Positions 1 to 10,607 of a stretch of DNA of 64,000 nt are shown piece by piece. Numbering within the stretch: the stretch's first letter is position 1; each line of letters starts with the position of its first letter. This stretch comes from Turbatrix aceti (taxonomy: Eukaryota; Nematoda; Chromadorea; Rhabditida; Panagrolaimidae). The notes under the pieces are model-generated. The model did not search any database, had not been told where the DNA came from, and saw only the letters and a program-made list of their open reading frames with translations. The stretch spans positions 10,360,471 to 10,424,470 of the forward strand of contig OZ017767.1 in the NCBI GenBank assembly GCA_963969345.1, given 5' to 3'. The position numbers were made by a program, and so were the translations under genes.

Positions 1-1822
1 AGTAGACTTCAGGTTTCTCAAATCCGTTAAAGTTCGACGCCGTCACGCTAGTATAAGCACCCATGTTGGGGTAGTATAGCCAATCTCCTACGTGAAGCCT
101 TCTCATAGTCGTGCACTCTTCCACTTGATCAAGACCGTCGCATGTAGGGCCCCAAACGGTGCACGCAAAATGGGGTTCCTCAGGTGTAGTATCGGGAATC
201 AAAGGCTCTCCGACTGGATGAAAGTGGTCAAAGAGCTTGCAGTTGAACGAGCCGTAGACTCCATCGCTCATGTAGTACATGTATCCTTCTTCCTGGCTGT
301 CAGCATCGTTTTTAGTGATTCTGCTGGCTGGAACTTGGACGCTGGAAATAATGCACGCAGATACGGATATCGGAGCGCATGCGTAGAATCTTCCGGGCTC
401 GGCTATGATCTCGTAGTTGCCGGAGATCGGGAAAAGCTTGTCGAGGGTAGGGTTGATGATGTCGGCTATCTGGAAGTTTGTTAGTGTTATTTTTGAACAA
501 AAAACAAGAACTAGTTTATGTCATAAATATAGTAGATATGACCTTTGTGTTGCTAGTGTACTCGGATGTTGGTCTCTCAAAGGAACACTTTTCATGTGAG
601 CAATGGTAATCAAATACAGAAAGGTGCGTATTTGATCAATTTGGTTGAAGAAAATCATCATTCGATGCTTGTTTTTTTTTGTTTACGGAACGAACACCTG
701 TCAACAAAAACATTGCACGCATCGTACTTTTCTTCTGCTTTTGTTCACGTGAAAGGCGTTCTTTGGGGGACCGACATCCGGGTACCCTTGCAACTAAAAA
801 GTACTTCCTGGTGTTGATCATTGATGTATTGTACTGATAATGCGCACAAGCAACACACAGTGGACACTGGTCCAAAGGTTGTATTTTACCGATAGGTCAA
901 AGTAGATAGTCATAAAAAAAAGTAAGTCGGCAAGCTCAAACTTTTTTTTTGATAACGTCTCCCGTTTACGCATGCTTACCTTGTCAAGGCTGATGCTTTC
1001 GGTATCATATCCGGGGTACCCGCCTCCCAAGTCTACGACTGTCATACGAAAACCAAGCTTTGTACCGTAGTCAAACAGGTCTCGGGCGTGTTGCAGGGCT
1101 ATGCGGAAGGTTTTAGGCTCGTTGCACCCTGATCCGACGTGGAATCTATAAAAAATGCATCAACTTGATATTTACACCAAAAAATCTTACGATACACCAA
1201 TGACTGGAATGCCCATGTCAGAAGCGGTGCGCAAGAGGTCGAATGCCACCTTGCCAGGTGAGCAGCCAAATTTTATGCCCAGGGGACATTGAGCTGTTGG
1301 ATCGCTTACTGCAATCCGCAAAATCATCCTGGAATAGTTTTATTAGGATTGTCAATTGTCAAAAAAAACCAACTGTGAGTTAGAGTGAAGTTCCTTGACC
1401 TTGACAAGCTCCTCCACGCTGTCAAAAGTCATTCTGTTGACCCCGACGACGACGGCATGCGAGATGTAGCCTTTGGTCTTGCACGGATTTGCGTAGATGA
1501 TCTTCGTAGGCTTGACATACTCGAGGGCTTTGTCGATCTCCCCCTTGCTAGCACAGTCAAAGCCCAGCCCGAGGGCTGCGATGGTCTGCATCAGCACCGG
1601 ATCATCGTTGCATTTGACGGCGTAGAATGGCGTGATGCGGGGTAGCGTCTTTCTCCACTGCGCGTGTTTAGCAACCAAGGCCGACAGATTCATGACAAGG
1701 AAGGGATTGTCATTGTGCGAGTCAGCTTTCGACGAAGCGAGTATCTGAGCGACTTCACGCGTGTCAACCGGTGTCTCGAAGATGGCTACTTTTTTGTTGG
1801 CAACTTTTTCGAATCGAATCAT
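1..1822 (-). CDS. odc-1: Ornithine decarboxylase, C-terminus cut by window edge
   Basis: PLP-dependent decarboxylase that converts ornithine to putrescine, the entry step of polyamine synthesis in the cytosol. Coding exons on the minus strand: 1822-1374, 1328-1191, 1145-980 and 469-1, about 407 residues, leaving roughly 50 C-terminal residues outside the window. Visible hallmarks are the PLP-lysine motif PFYAVKCN (Lys about 70, as in animal ODC), GFDCASKGEI, IIYANPCK, the SFHVGSG loop, the glycine-rich LGGGYPG, EPGRFYA, and WGPTCDGLD with the active-site Cys. The ATG at 1822 gives the usual animal N-terminus. The exon 2 donor is placed at 1190 rather than 1197 because only that restores the SFHVGSG reading. 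Intron 3 is 510 bp, longer than the others. No disruption is seen. The worm symbol is by homology only. Confidence 0.96.
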
Positions 1823-2508
1823 GGTTGTTGTCAGAGAAGCCAGGGAGGCTTGGCGCTTTCAACGTCGAATTTGTTGTGCAAGGCCCCTCGTGGAAGCGAG
1901 ACACCCGAAGGGATTCCAGACGAAGTGATCGTGGTAGATCTTTTGGGCTGTCGGACGTCGAGTCGACCGCTGGCAAGCGACAGGTTACTTGCCTCGGGGA
2001 TGGATGAACGAACACACAAGGCCTGAAAATGGCAATTTATTAAAGGTTAGGGGAATGGAAAAAATCTGGATAGAACGATAATATGATGCAACCGGAGCAG
2101 GCAACCCCGAATAAGATGACCTAGTTGCACTGTCTTACTCTTTCCTATGTATATGGCCTTATCGGAAGTTATTGAATGATAGATTAACAGGGCGTCGTCG
2201 AATGCGTCGCTCTATGCTTGTCAGCTACAAAGTATTCTATAGCATGGAAGAAAAGGTATTTTGGGGAACGGCTATGACAAATTCGACAGACAGGGACTTT
2301 GTCTCTGACGAGGACAAAATTAGTCTGTGACGATAGTCGAGGAGTTTTCTCCGAGGAACATCATCTAGGCAAATCCGTGTTACTTACGACCAAAATATTT
2401 TATATTATACATTTGTTGCAAAATATTCATTATGTGTCATGATAACCAGCACTTTATTGTAACGCATAAACAACTAAGAAATAAATAATTACGATCAATT
2501 TCTACGTG
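1823..2508. other. Intergenic, ODC promoter side
   Basis: 686 bp between the ODC start and the stop of the next minus-strand gene. A minus-strand AATAAA at 2453-2458 lies about 55 nt past that stop and is a likely poly(A) signal. No convincing coding exon or structured RNA was seen. Confidence 0.5.
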
Positions 2509-3872
2509 TTAATACTGTATTGGCACTTTTCCGCAAAGATGTTTACGACAAACAGTACAGGTTTGAACGTTATCGGCGCACCGGGTACAACATGTAAGGT
2601 GAAGACATGGCAGGAATACAATTTCTCGCTGTAAAAAGAAAATAAATTACGTACTATTCATTTCTCAAATCGATTTTTTGTTTACTTACGTAATTTTCAT
2701 AGCAAATAGTGCACTGTCTATTTCCTTCTAAACGATCAATTTGTTCTTGCCAGTCGCTGTTTGACTGCCGCAGAGTTTCAACCTGAGTTTCTAATTCAAT
2801 ATTTCGTTGAAGAAGTTCTGTAAGAGTATCTGTTGATCTCAGACGTTGGTTGTGGACTTTCAGTTGATTGAGATTAGTTTGTTGTTCTTCAATCATCTGC
2901 CGCGCGGATTCCAAAGCTTTTTCAGCAACTTCTTGGTCCGTATAGGCTTTGCGTAGTAAATATTCATAGCTTGAGCACATGCTTAATCTCTCTTGCAGGT
3001 CAAATACGATGGCCTGCTTTCGATCGTTTTCTATCTTTAGTTCTTTCATTCTTTCCTGGAATTGACTTGCTTGAGTTTTTAAAACATTTGTAAGATTTAT
3101 TATGTTAGGCTAACAATGTCGTAATTGCCAATTGATAATTGTTTTGATTGACGCAACAATTACTATTTAGTCTACTGTCAATGTTTTATCAGTTCAATCT
3201 ATTCTATTTCAAGTGAACGACGCCCTATTAATTTTTTTGCACGACAATTTCACACGACCACAAAAAATCACAAATTATTTACAAACTGACCTTTTCAACG
3301 ATCAACGCCCTTTTGAACTCTTCAATGAGTTTATCCCGTTCCGAACTACATGTTTCACGTATGCGTCGGAGACTCGCTAAGTTGTCAGCTGTCTGTTTTG
3401 GTTCCAACACTGGAAACTGCCCGGTGTGGGATGAGCCGATGCTGACGTTGTTGAACGACGACGACCTTGATACCTTTGCTGCCGATGTCGGGGTCCCAGC
3501 AATAGTCAGGTAACGGGAGGCGAACTCACGTGACCTCCGATGGGTTTTCGGATCTTTTCCAAGCCCTTCTCGAGACGACAACGGACGTGACGGATTCGAT
3601 GATCCAATAGTTGGCCGGGGAGAAGGCTGACTGATCTGAGATATGGAAAGGGCATCATCACGGACTTCAGAATTACCCTGTCCAAGCATCGTTTTGGCAC
3701 GTAAAAGCAGCTCCATCATATGATCCGTCGAGTCGAAAGCCTTGCAGGAGAAAGTATTCTTTCTGAAGTCGGGGTTCCTCATCTCGACAGCCATGACGAT
3801 GGCATCTGTGCTGAAGCCTAAGTCTTTGGCATGCTTGAGCTGCTGGGTAAGCGTCTGGTGTCTTCGCTCCAT
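2509..3872 (-). CDS. UBA / coiled-coil / IAP-type RING protein, left copy
   Basis: Probable E3 ubiquitin ligase, 355 residues, three exons on the minus strand: 3872-3291, 3055-2690 and 2628-2509, all phase 0. Residues 10-35 (LKHAKDLGFSTDAI...) look like a UBA domain. A Ser/Pro-rich linker follows, then about 150 residues of coiled coil, then a C-terminal RING. The RING runs across the last intron: CTICYEN, then PCLHLTCCTRC and CTVC, with the CxH-x3-C-x2-C spacing of XIAP/cIAP RINGs. Unlike true IAPs there is no BIR domain. It is the inverted paralogue of the gene at 11954-13799; the exon boundaries correspond, but many residues differ, so the copies are not recent. The ATG at 3872 is the first in a long open exon. 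Substrate unknown. Confidence 0.85.
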
Positions 3873-4326
3873 TTGGTCGGACAGATGAGGTAGAACTTGC
3901 GTTGACAGAAGAATCTGAAGCTAAATGTATAATCAGATACATATGTACAAAAAATGGCGCCAGTAAAAAAAAGCGAGTGTTATCTCCGTTAACAGCAGAA
4001 TCAACAAAACGGGTCATTACGCCTTGTACAAGGTTTGTATGGGCTATCATCCTATTCTGTCAAACATTGATAAGAGCTAAAACGTCGCAAGGGAGGGGAA
4101 AGGTGTGCACTCCATCGCATGTCTTTTTTTATTGCTAATATAAAACTTGACGCTTGATTTTTTATGTTTGAAGCGCATCGAAAAGTTACAATACGGGGTG
4201 AAAATTGGGGGGAAAGGTTTTATGAGGAGTGAAAACCAACACTTTACAGGCAGTGTTCCGCAGACACCAGACAGAGTTCCAAGTCAAGCAGAACACTGGT
4301 TGCACACAACAAACAGTGATTTTTTG

Positions 4327-6245
4327 GGTGAAGGGTCGGACCGGTTTGATAGTTGTCACAGCGCGCGGCATCTAATGGTTAAGCATAGCACGCGCCGGCT
4401 GTCTGGACTATCCTTCTTTCCCTGGTCCCTCACTGCTTTTTCTTCGTTCAGCGCGCGTCGCACTCATGGCGAGAGATTTTCCCGCTGCCCGAGCGCGCTG
4501 GTCGAATTAGTTGCAAAAAAAAGAATTTTGGGCCAAATTTGGAATTTTTTACTTTTTCAAATTAGATTTGTAATTAGAATAATATTTGAAGCATTTTGAT
4601 GTGTTTTTTGGAATTGTGGGACAATTTTTGATCAAAATCGAGTAGGGTTCGGAAGAAAAAATCCACGGATCTTCGGAATGTCGATAGAATGCTGAAAATT
4701 TCAGGGTAGACTAAAAACAAAATTTCCTTTCGAATGGCTTACTCAGTTTTTTGATATCGAATCGATAAATGTCCGAAAAAACGGTTTTTTTCGGAAATTT
4801 GAAAAATTCGGAACTTTTTAGAACATTGATCGAAACGTGAATATCACTATTCGATAGAGCAGTATCTTTTTTATTTACTCTGAAATTTTCACAGGCTTAC
4901 CGTATTCCTGGGGCATACGGTAGCGATTCCCCCGAACCATACTTGTTCAAACGCCTGAGGCTATGAGGTAGGGCACTGCAGAACAAAGTGAGATAGAGCA
5001 TCTTGTTAGAAATTTTTCGGCCTACAAAATCGTGTAATTCCTGAATTTCTATCTATTTTTTTGGCTCCGCAATTTTAATTCGCGCAACATACACTCATTT
5101 TTGGTACCAATTTTCCAAAAATTGAAATCGAAAAAGTGGGGTCTGGGGGAAAAATCGGCATTCGTTCAGTTTGAAAGCAATATTGCTGAAAATTTCAGTG
5201 TGGGAGTAAAAATGAATTCTAAATTCGATGATGATATTAATTTTTTTCAATTTGGACCGAAAAATTCCTAAAAGTTCAAATTTTTGAAAAAAAAGCATTT
5301 TTCGGAACTTTTTCGAACCTATAAAAACAAAATAATAAAATTTTTGAATTCTACAGGGTTTTTTACGTCTAGGGTCAAGATTTATGCTACAACGCTCCAA
5401 AACTGTGTCAATGGCGATTTTTCCCCCAGACCCCACTTTTTCGATTTCAATTTTTGGAAAATTGGTACCAAAAATGAGTGTATGTTGCGCGAATTAAAAT
5501 TGCGGAGCCAAAAAAATAGATAGAAATTCAGGAATTACACGATTTTGTAGGCCGAAAAATTTCTAACAAGATGCTCTATCTCACTTTGTTCTGCAGTGCC
5601 TTACCTCATAGCCTCAGGCGTTTGAACAAGTATGGTTCGGGGGAATCGCTACCGTATGCCCCAGGAATACGGTAAGCCTGTGAAAATTTCAGAGTAAATA
5701 AAAAAGATACTGCTCTATCGAATAGTAATATTCACGTTTTGATCAATGTTCTAAAAAGTTCCGAATTTTTCAAATTTCCGAAAAAAACCGTTTTTTCGGA
5801 CATTTATTGATTCGATATCAAAAAACTGAGTAAGCCATTCGAAAGGAAATTTTGTTTTTAGTCTACCCTGAAATTTTCAGCATTCTATCGACATTCCGAA
5901 GATCCGTGGATTTTTTCTTCCGAACCCTACTCGATTTTGATCAAAAATTGTCCCACAATTCCAAAAAACACATCAAAATGCTTCAAATATTATTCTAATT
6001 ACAAATCTAATTTGAAAAAGTAAAAAATTCCAAATTTGGCCCAAAATTCTTTTTTTTGCAACTAATTCGACCAGCGCGCTCGGGCAGCGGGAAAATCTCT
6101 CGCCATGAGTGCGACGCGCGCTGAACGAAGAAAAAGCAGTGAGGGACCAGGGAAAGAAGGATAGTCCAGACAGCCGGCGCGTGCTATGCTTAACCATTAG
6201 ATGCCGCGCGCTGTGACAACTATCAAACCGGTCCGACCCTTCACC
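4327..6245. mobile_element. Foldback (palindromic) DNA element, 1919 bp
   Basis: Long inverted repeat: arms of roughly 830 bp (4327-5160 and 5412-6245) around a spacer of about 250 bp. The ends read GGTGAAGGGTCGG inward. An 8-bp target duplication, ATTTTTTG, flanks it at 4319-4326 and 6246-6253. The homologous site in the right arm (11494-11501) has one copy of the 8-mer and no insert, which defines the element exactly. An 8-bp duplication is typical of hAT transposons, so a non-autonomous hAT-type foldback is a reasonable guess. Open frames inside the arms are mirror images of each other and are not genes. Confidence 0.9.
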
Positions 6246-6253
6246 ATTTTTTG

Positions 6254-8356
6254 TTGTGTTAAAGAACCTACAAAAGTCACAATATTTATACATAACCCTA
6301 TCAACATTTGGAAGCCTTTGTGCTGGTGGTTTTTTTAAAGTACACTAAAAAACTCGTTGGTTGTCCGGAACGGAACGTTTTTGGCACACAATAACGGGGG
6401 GGGGGAGGCGCTTTGTAGACATAAAAAAATACGCTATCAGTTAGATAACTGTTTGAAAACCCACGCATTACTCGGAAAAGTTCCAAAACAACAACAACAA
6501 ACTATTTTTGGATTAGCACTGAAAAGAGCTTTTGCGATCTCTACACAACCAGAAACTCACAAACGATCAATTCAGTCTGTTCCCGTCCTGCCCCATCCCA
6601 AATTAAAATTCTGGCGCCGTTGTAATCTCTCTCGTTCACGCTCTCCGTCGCCGCCGATGCTTACGGAATAAAGCCATCAGCACAGAACAAAAGAGTTTGC
6701 CTCGCCTCTTTTTTTGGGACCGCTGATTCGACATGCTCTCTTGATAGCGCTCAAGTGGTCGGGAGAGCGTCAATTAATTTCGTGTTGCAACAGAGCGGAT
6801 TAACCGAGATGTGCAGCACATCCGGGGTTTTTGCCGGGGGTTTAGGTTCTAAAGCGCGGGCATAATCCGGTTGGAAGAAGCGTCGACCCACCTTTGGGGA
6901 GCATAGATACCGTGACGGCGGATGTTTGGCGGCAAGGCAAGGCAGCTCTCACGCGACGGAATGTTCGACGGATCGAGCTCCGGCCCAGGCTGGCAGAAAC
7001 CGATCGCGATTGCTAAAAAAAGAGCGGTCTGTTCATTTTTTGTGAAGATGCGTAAATCCTTTTTTGGAATCACGTTTTCCCAGCGCGGTGTGTTGAATCT
7101 GTGAGTCAAAAAGAGTCACGAGCAGAAAGAATACAAAGAAGATGCGGCGTGATACTTTTTCATCGAACAAGCGATTGTGTGACTCCTTGAAAGTCAAAGG
7201 CTGTTCACATGCTTTGACTGCAAACAGATGATTCATCCTTGACGTCTGGGCTCATCGTGATACAGCCTACTCATTTAATGATAACAAAATGATTGTAAAA
7301 AATGCATGTTATCTCAAAGTGCGTTGACGTTGAAGGGAAAATGAAATTGTAAATTCAATGTTTTGGTATTAAGCAGAAGCAAATTAATAAAATAATAAAA
7401 CAAATAAAACAACTTTTTTAGGATAATTATTACCTTTTTTATTGCATTGCATGCTAAAACATTATTCGTTTGATTTTTGCCGCTGACAAGTACTTCCTAT
7501 ATTTAATGATCTCAAAAAACATTCTTATTTCAATGAAATAAAGAAATAATTCGGAAGGTTTTGCTGATCGGAAACGCTGGCTGAGTTTTCATTTTGTGTA
7601 TCGGACGAATTGTGTATATCATGAAATACATGCACTTTGGATACGCTTGTTAAAAGTACACAATATCAAATGCGATATAAGAAATACCATGCACAAAAAA
7701 TACATTTTATGAACAAAAATTACAAATACAAACAACACCTCTTTTTATTAATATTAATTTATTTCCTTGAGAATTCCAAATGTGTTCGTATTTAGGAGAT
7801 CTATTTATACATTTTTTGTTGCTTTTTTTCACTTTACAGATGTCGTTCTCTAAATTTTTACTGCTAGATATTTTTATAGCTTTTTTAGTCGTTTAGCTAC
7901 AAGAAATCAATGCGTTATGAAATTATTAATTTTATAATTGATTCGTCTGTTACATTAAAGTAGTCGTTAACCTGCGTTAAAGCAAACAAGCGTCTGCTAA
8001 CTAAGTGATGCAAGCAGCATGAGTCTACTTGAAAGCTAGACGCTTATTACTATGCTGGAGATCCGTCCTCCAAGTGATTTCCTTGGGTCGGTTGTGTTTT
8101 GATTTTTTCTTTGTGCACTGTCAATTTTTTTTGCTTTCAGAACTTTTTTAGATTACGCTGAATCAAATATCAAAAGTTTTATATTATACAGATGCGAAGT
8201 TTTTTTCGGGAAGGCGGAGGTACAAATCGTGCATTCATTAGATAATGGGCTATAGATTTCGATTTTTGTGTTTATCTATTATAGTATGTCAAGTTTGATT
8301 AGTGTCAAATATTTTATTGCTCAGTACAAAAAAAAGTTTCGAAAATTAGAAAACCT
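6254..8356. other. Non-coding: inner arm end, then AT-rich DNA
   Basis: 6500-7290 is the inner inverted-repeat sequence. 7291-8356 is single-copy, AT-rich (many A/T runs) and shows no convincing exon. An open frame at 6849-7109 (minus) has a near-identical partner at 10735-11049, but the substitutions look unconstrained. Confidence 0.5.
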
Positions 8357-8366
8357 TATATAAAAG
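8357..8366 (+). promoter_or_regulatory. TATA box upstream of the loop gene
   Basis: TATATAAAAG, followed about 30 bp later by the start of a more GC-rich stretch (8400-8620) that could be a 5' untranslated exon. A donor at 8532 (AG/GTATCA) would join to the acceptor at 8827. No ATG lies in the matching frame, so the upstream exon is probably non-coding. Confidence 0.45.
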
Positions 8367-8828
8367 AGAGAAAAAAACGCATAGTAACGATAGCTACTAA
8401 CGACCCCTTTTTGTTTGCACAACACGTGCTGGCTAGTGAGTGCATGATGTATCATCGTCACCGGTGTCACGGCCCCTCGGGCTCGATCCCGGTCGACGCA
8501 CCTTTCTTCATCTTGTCGTGTCTATCATCAGGTATCATTTCCGCCCCTTCCCCCCCCTCAACGATGAATCACCATGTCCATACTCAGTGGTCCGGCGCTT
8601 AATAGGAACACCTTTGCAAAGAAACAAACATGAAAAATAAACACCACCGTCAACGTGGACTTGACTTGACTTACCCTACGTGTGCAAAAGAACTCATTTC
8701 CTGCATATGTATTTTTATCGTACTTTTTTTCTCATTCGTGATAATTTTTGTCATGCGAACAGTTGCTATATATCTTTCTTATTTTTTTCGTGATTTCTTC
8801 ATCGTTTACAATATTATTTTTTTTCAGG

Positions 8829-10433
8829 ATGACAAGTGACTTACGGATACGCGGTCAAGTTAGCTACTCTCGCTTTACTTCTGATACTTTCACGTTGAGT
8901 GATAATGGAACTGCGGTTTTCAAGTTAGAACTTTCTGTGGGGGGTTGTAATTTTAAAAAGTGATTTCAGAACTTCGGGTTCCAAGATTTATATCTTAAAA
9001 ACTGGGAAACTTACGGTTCAGAATGTTACTTATGAATCCTACCACGAATTCAAGGTTTGCATTTGATTAAAATAATATAACAATAGTGAAATTTTTTTAT
9101 TACAAGTAAAATTATTTTTTCAAACTCAAATTTTTTTTTGAAAATTTTTTGAAAATCGGAAAAAAATTTGAAAAGTTTTTGAAATATTTTTTGAAAAGTT
9201 GTGTCAAAAACTTTAAAATTTCTTTTTTAAATGAAAAAGTTAAAAACTCAACTTTTTTAATTTGAAAAAAAAAGTTTTTTTTAAACTATGAAAAAATGAA
9301 TTTAAAGAAGTTTATTTAAATCGATTTTAAAAAATGTATTAAAAAATGATTTAAAAAAAATATAAATTTTATCATGTTTCAGATCTTTGAACTCTTTTTC
9401 TACAACAAGAAGCTCTACTTCATCTTGCTACTGAAAAACAGTTCCCAAAGCAAGTTATACCTTGGGCAAAGTCGCCATGCTTCACTCGACGTTCCCGTTG
9501 TCGTGGAAAACATCCAAGACCTCAAGATGACAGCCCGTACGCTGAAAGGCTTTACAAAGTTGATCCTCGATGAGAACGTTCCTATTTTGGTGTCGTATCC
9601 GTCGTGCTTTGGCAACAAATCGGACGAAGGCATCAAGATCCTTGCCTTGCCAAAATTCATCGAAGGTACCGTATCCGCGCCCATGGCCATTCCATTTGCA
9701 GAGGACAATGAGCTGTTCATTGATCCGCCAACCCTGAAGGGCATCCAGAAAACCCGTGAAGGTGATTCGCCAATCTGGTGTGATCCTTTCGTGTCAAGAA
9801 ATTCAATTTATTTCTTTAACATGGAATGCCGAAATTTACTGGTCATATCACTGGTTCGTGATTGTGGAGCAAAGAGAACGGTTGTTCTTCGATCTATCGC
9901 GGCAGCTGACAAACAATCGTTACCACCTGTTGCGTTATCCAAAATGTCGACAAAAATCACGGTAGTAAATAACAATTGGGTTGTCGTGCATTTGTCCAGC
10001 TCGGTGATCGATCTTCCGCCATGCCAGTCAACAAGTGAAACAAATTGGCCGTTGTGGAAGCTTCATTTAGGGTACGGTATTTTTTCTTTGAAAAATAGAA
10101 ATTTTTTATTTTTTTGTATTTAAAAAATAATTTTTTTTTAATTTTAAATTTTTTAAATTTTTTTTTGTTTTAAAATTTTTTAAAATTTGCATTTTTTATG
10201 TCATTACATTATTTTTATTTTTATTTTTAGGGGCCTAACATTGTCGAAAATAAACATACCAGCCAAACACGTGGACGACTTTTTTGGTCTCAAAATGAGA
10301 CACAACGTGAACTCGAAGTCTGCCCTCTGTTTCCACGGAAAATCTCGTCAGCGCAGGAAGAATGGATGCATTATTTTTGCCGATTGCTGTCAACAGGTAA
10401 TTAAAATCAAAGTTAAAATGAAATTTAGTTTTT
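8829..10433 (+). CDS. Unrecognised gene in the loop of the inverted duplication
   Basis: Exons 8829-8923, 8970-9054, 9383-10071 and 10231-10396 splice in a consistent frame (TTC AA/A ACT; TTA GG/G GGC). The protein is about 345 residues without signal peptide or clear membrane segment. Exon 3 encodes the bulk, with several hydrophobic strand-like stretches. Exon 4 is basic and ends in a Cys pair (ADCCQQ). After 10396 there is a GTAATT donor but no recognisable next exon before the inverted-repeat arm begins at 10608. Reading through reaches a stop at 10431-10433. The 3' end may therefore have been lost when the right arm was placed, or the protein ends by read-through. I do not recognise the family. 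It is single-copy here, unlike its duplicated neighbours. Confidence 0.55.
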
Positions 10434-10607
10434 AACCCCCGCACATAAAATTTTATTATACTTATCAGCAAAATATTTTTTTTTCATTTTATGGATGACG
10501 ATACCTAAAGAACAGCGTTCGTTTTTTTTCTCCTATTTTCTGCCAAGCCCATCTATCTTAGAATCGCGTAGCAATAACGTAAAAGCACTCCTTTTCTTGT
10601 GAGTATT

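Larger units (their letters stand above)
2509..7290. repeat. Left arm of large inverted duplication
   Basis: Reverse-complement partner of 10608-13799. It comprises the RING gene, its 5' flank (for example a shared CGTAATGACCC block near 4010), a near-identical non-coding stretch 4137-4326, and near-identical 6500-7290 ending at ATGATAACAAAAT. The 1919-bp foldback element interrupts the arm, and 6275-6500 is unrelated to the other arm. The inner non-coding part is visibly more similar between arms than the coding exons are. Confidence 0.85.

Noticed and set aside
4147..6293. Matching open frames in both arms of the foldback
   Set aside because: They are the same palindromic DNA read twice, with no start, domain or splice context.
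6849..7109. Small secreted-looking protein with a near-identical partner at 10735-11049
   Set aside because: The few differences between the copies are all amino-acid-changing and the start differs; more likely a neutral repeat than a gene.
6500..7290. 5S rRNA or spliced-leader gene in the inner arm
   Set aside because: No match to the conserved 5S core or SL1 sequence could be found by eye.
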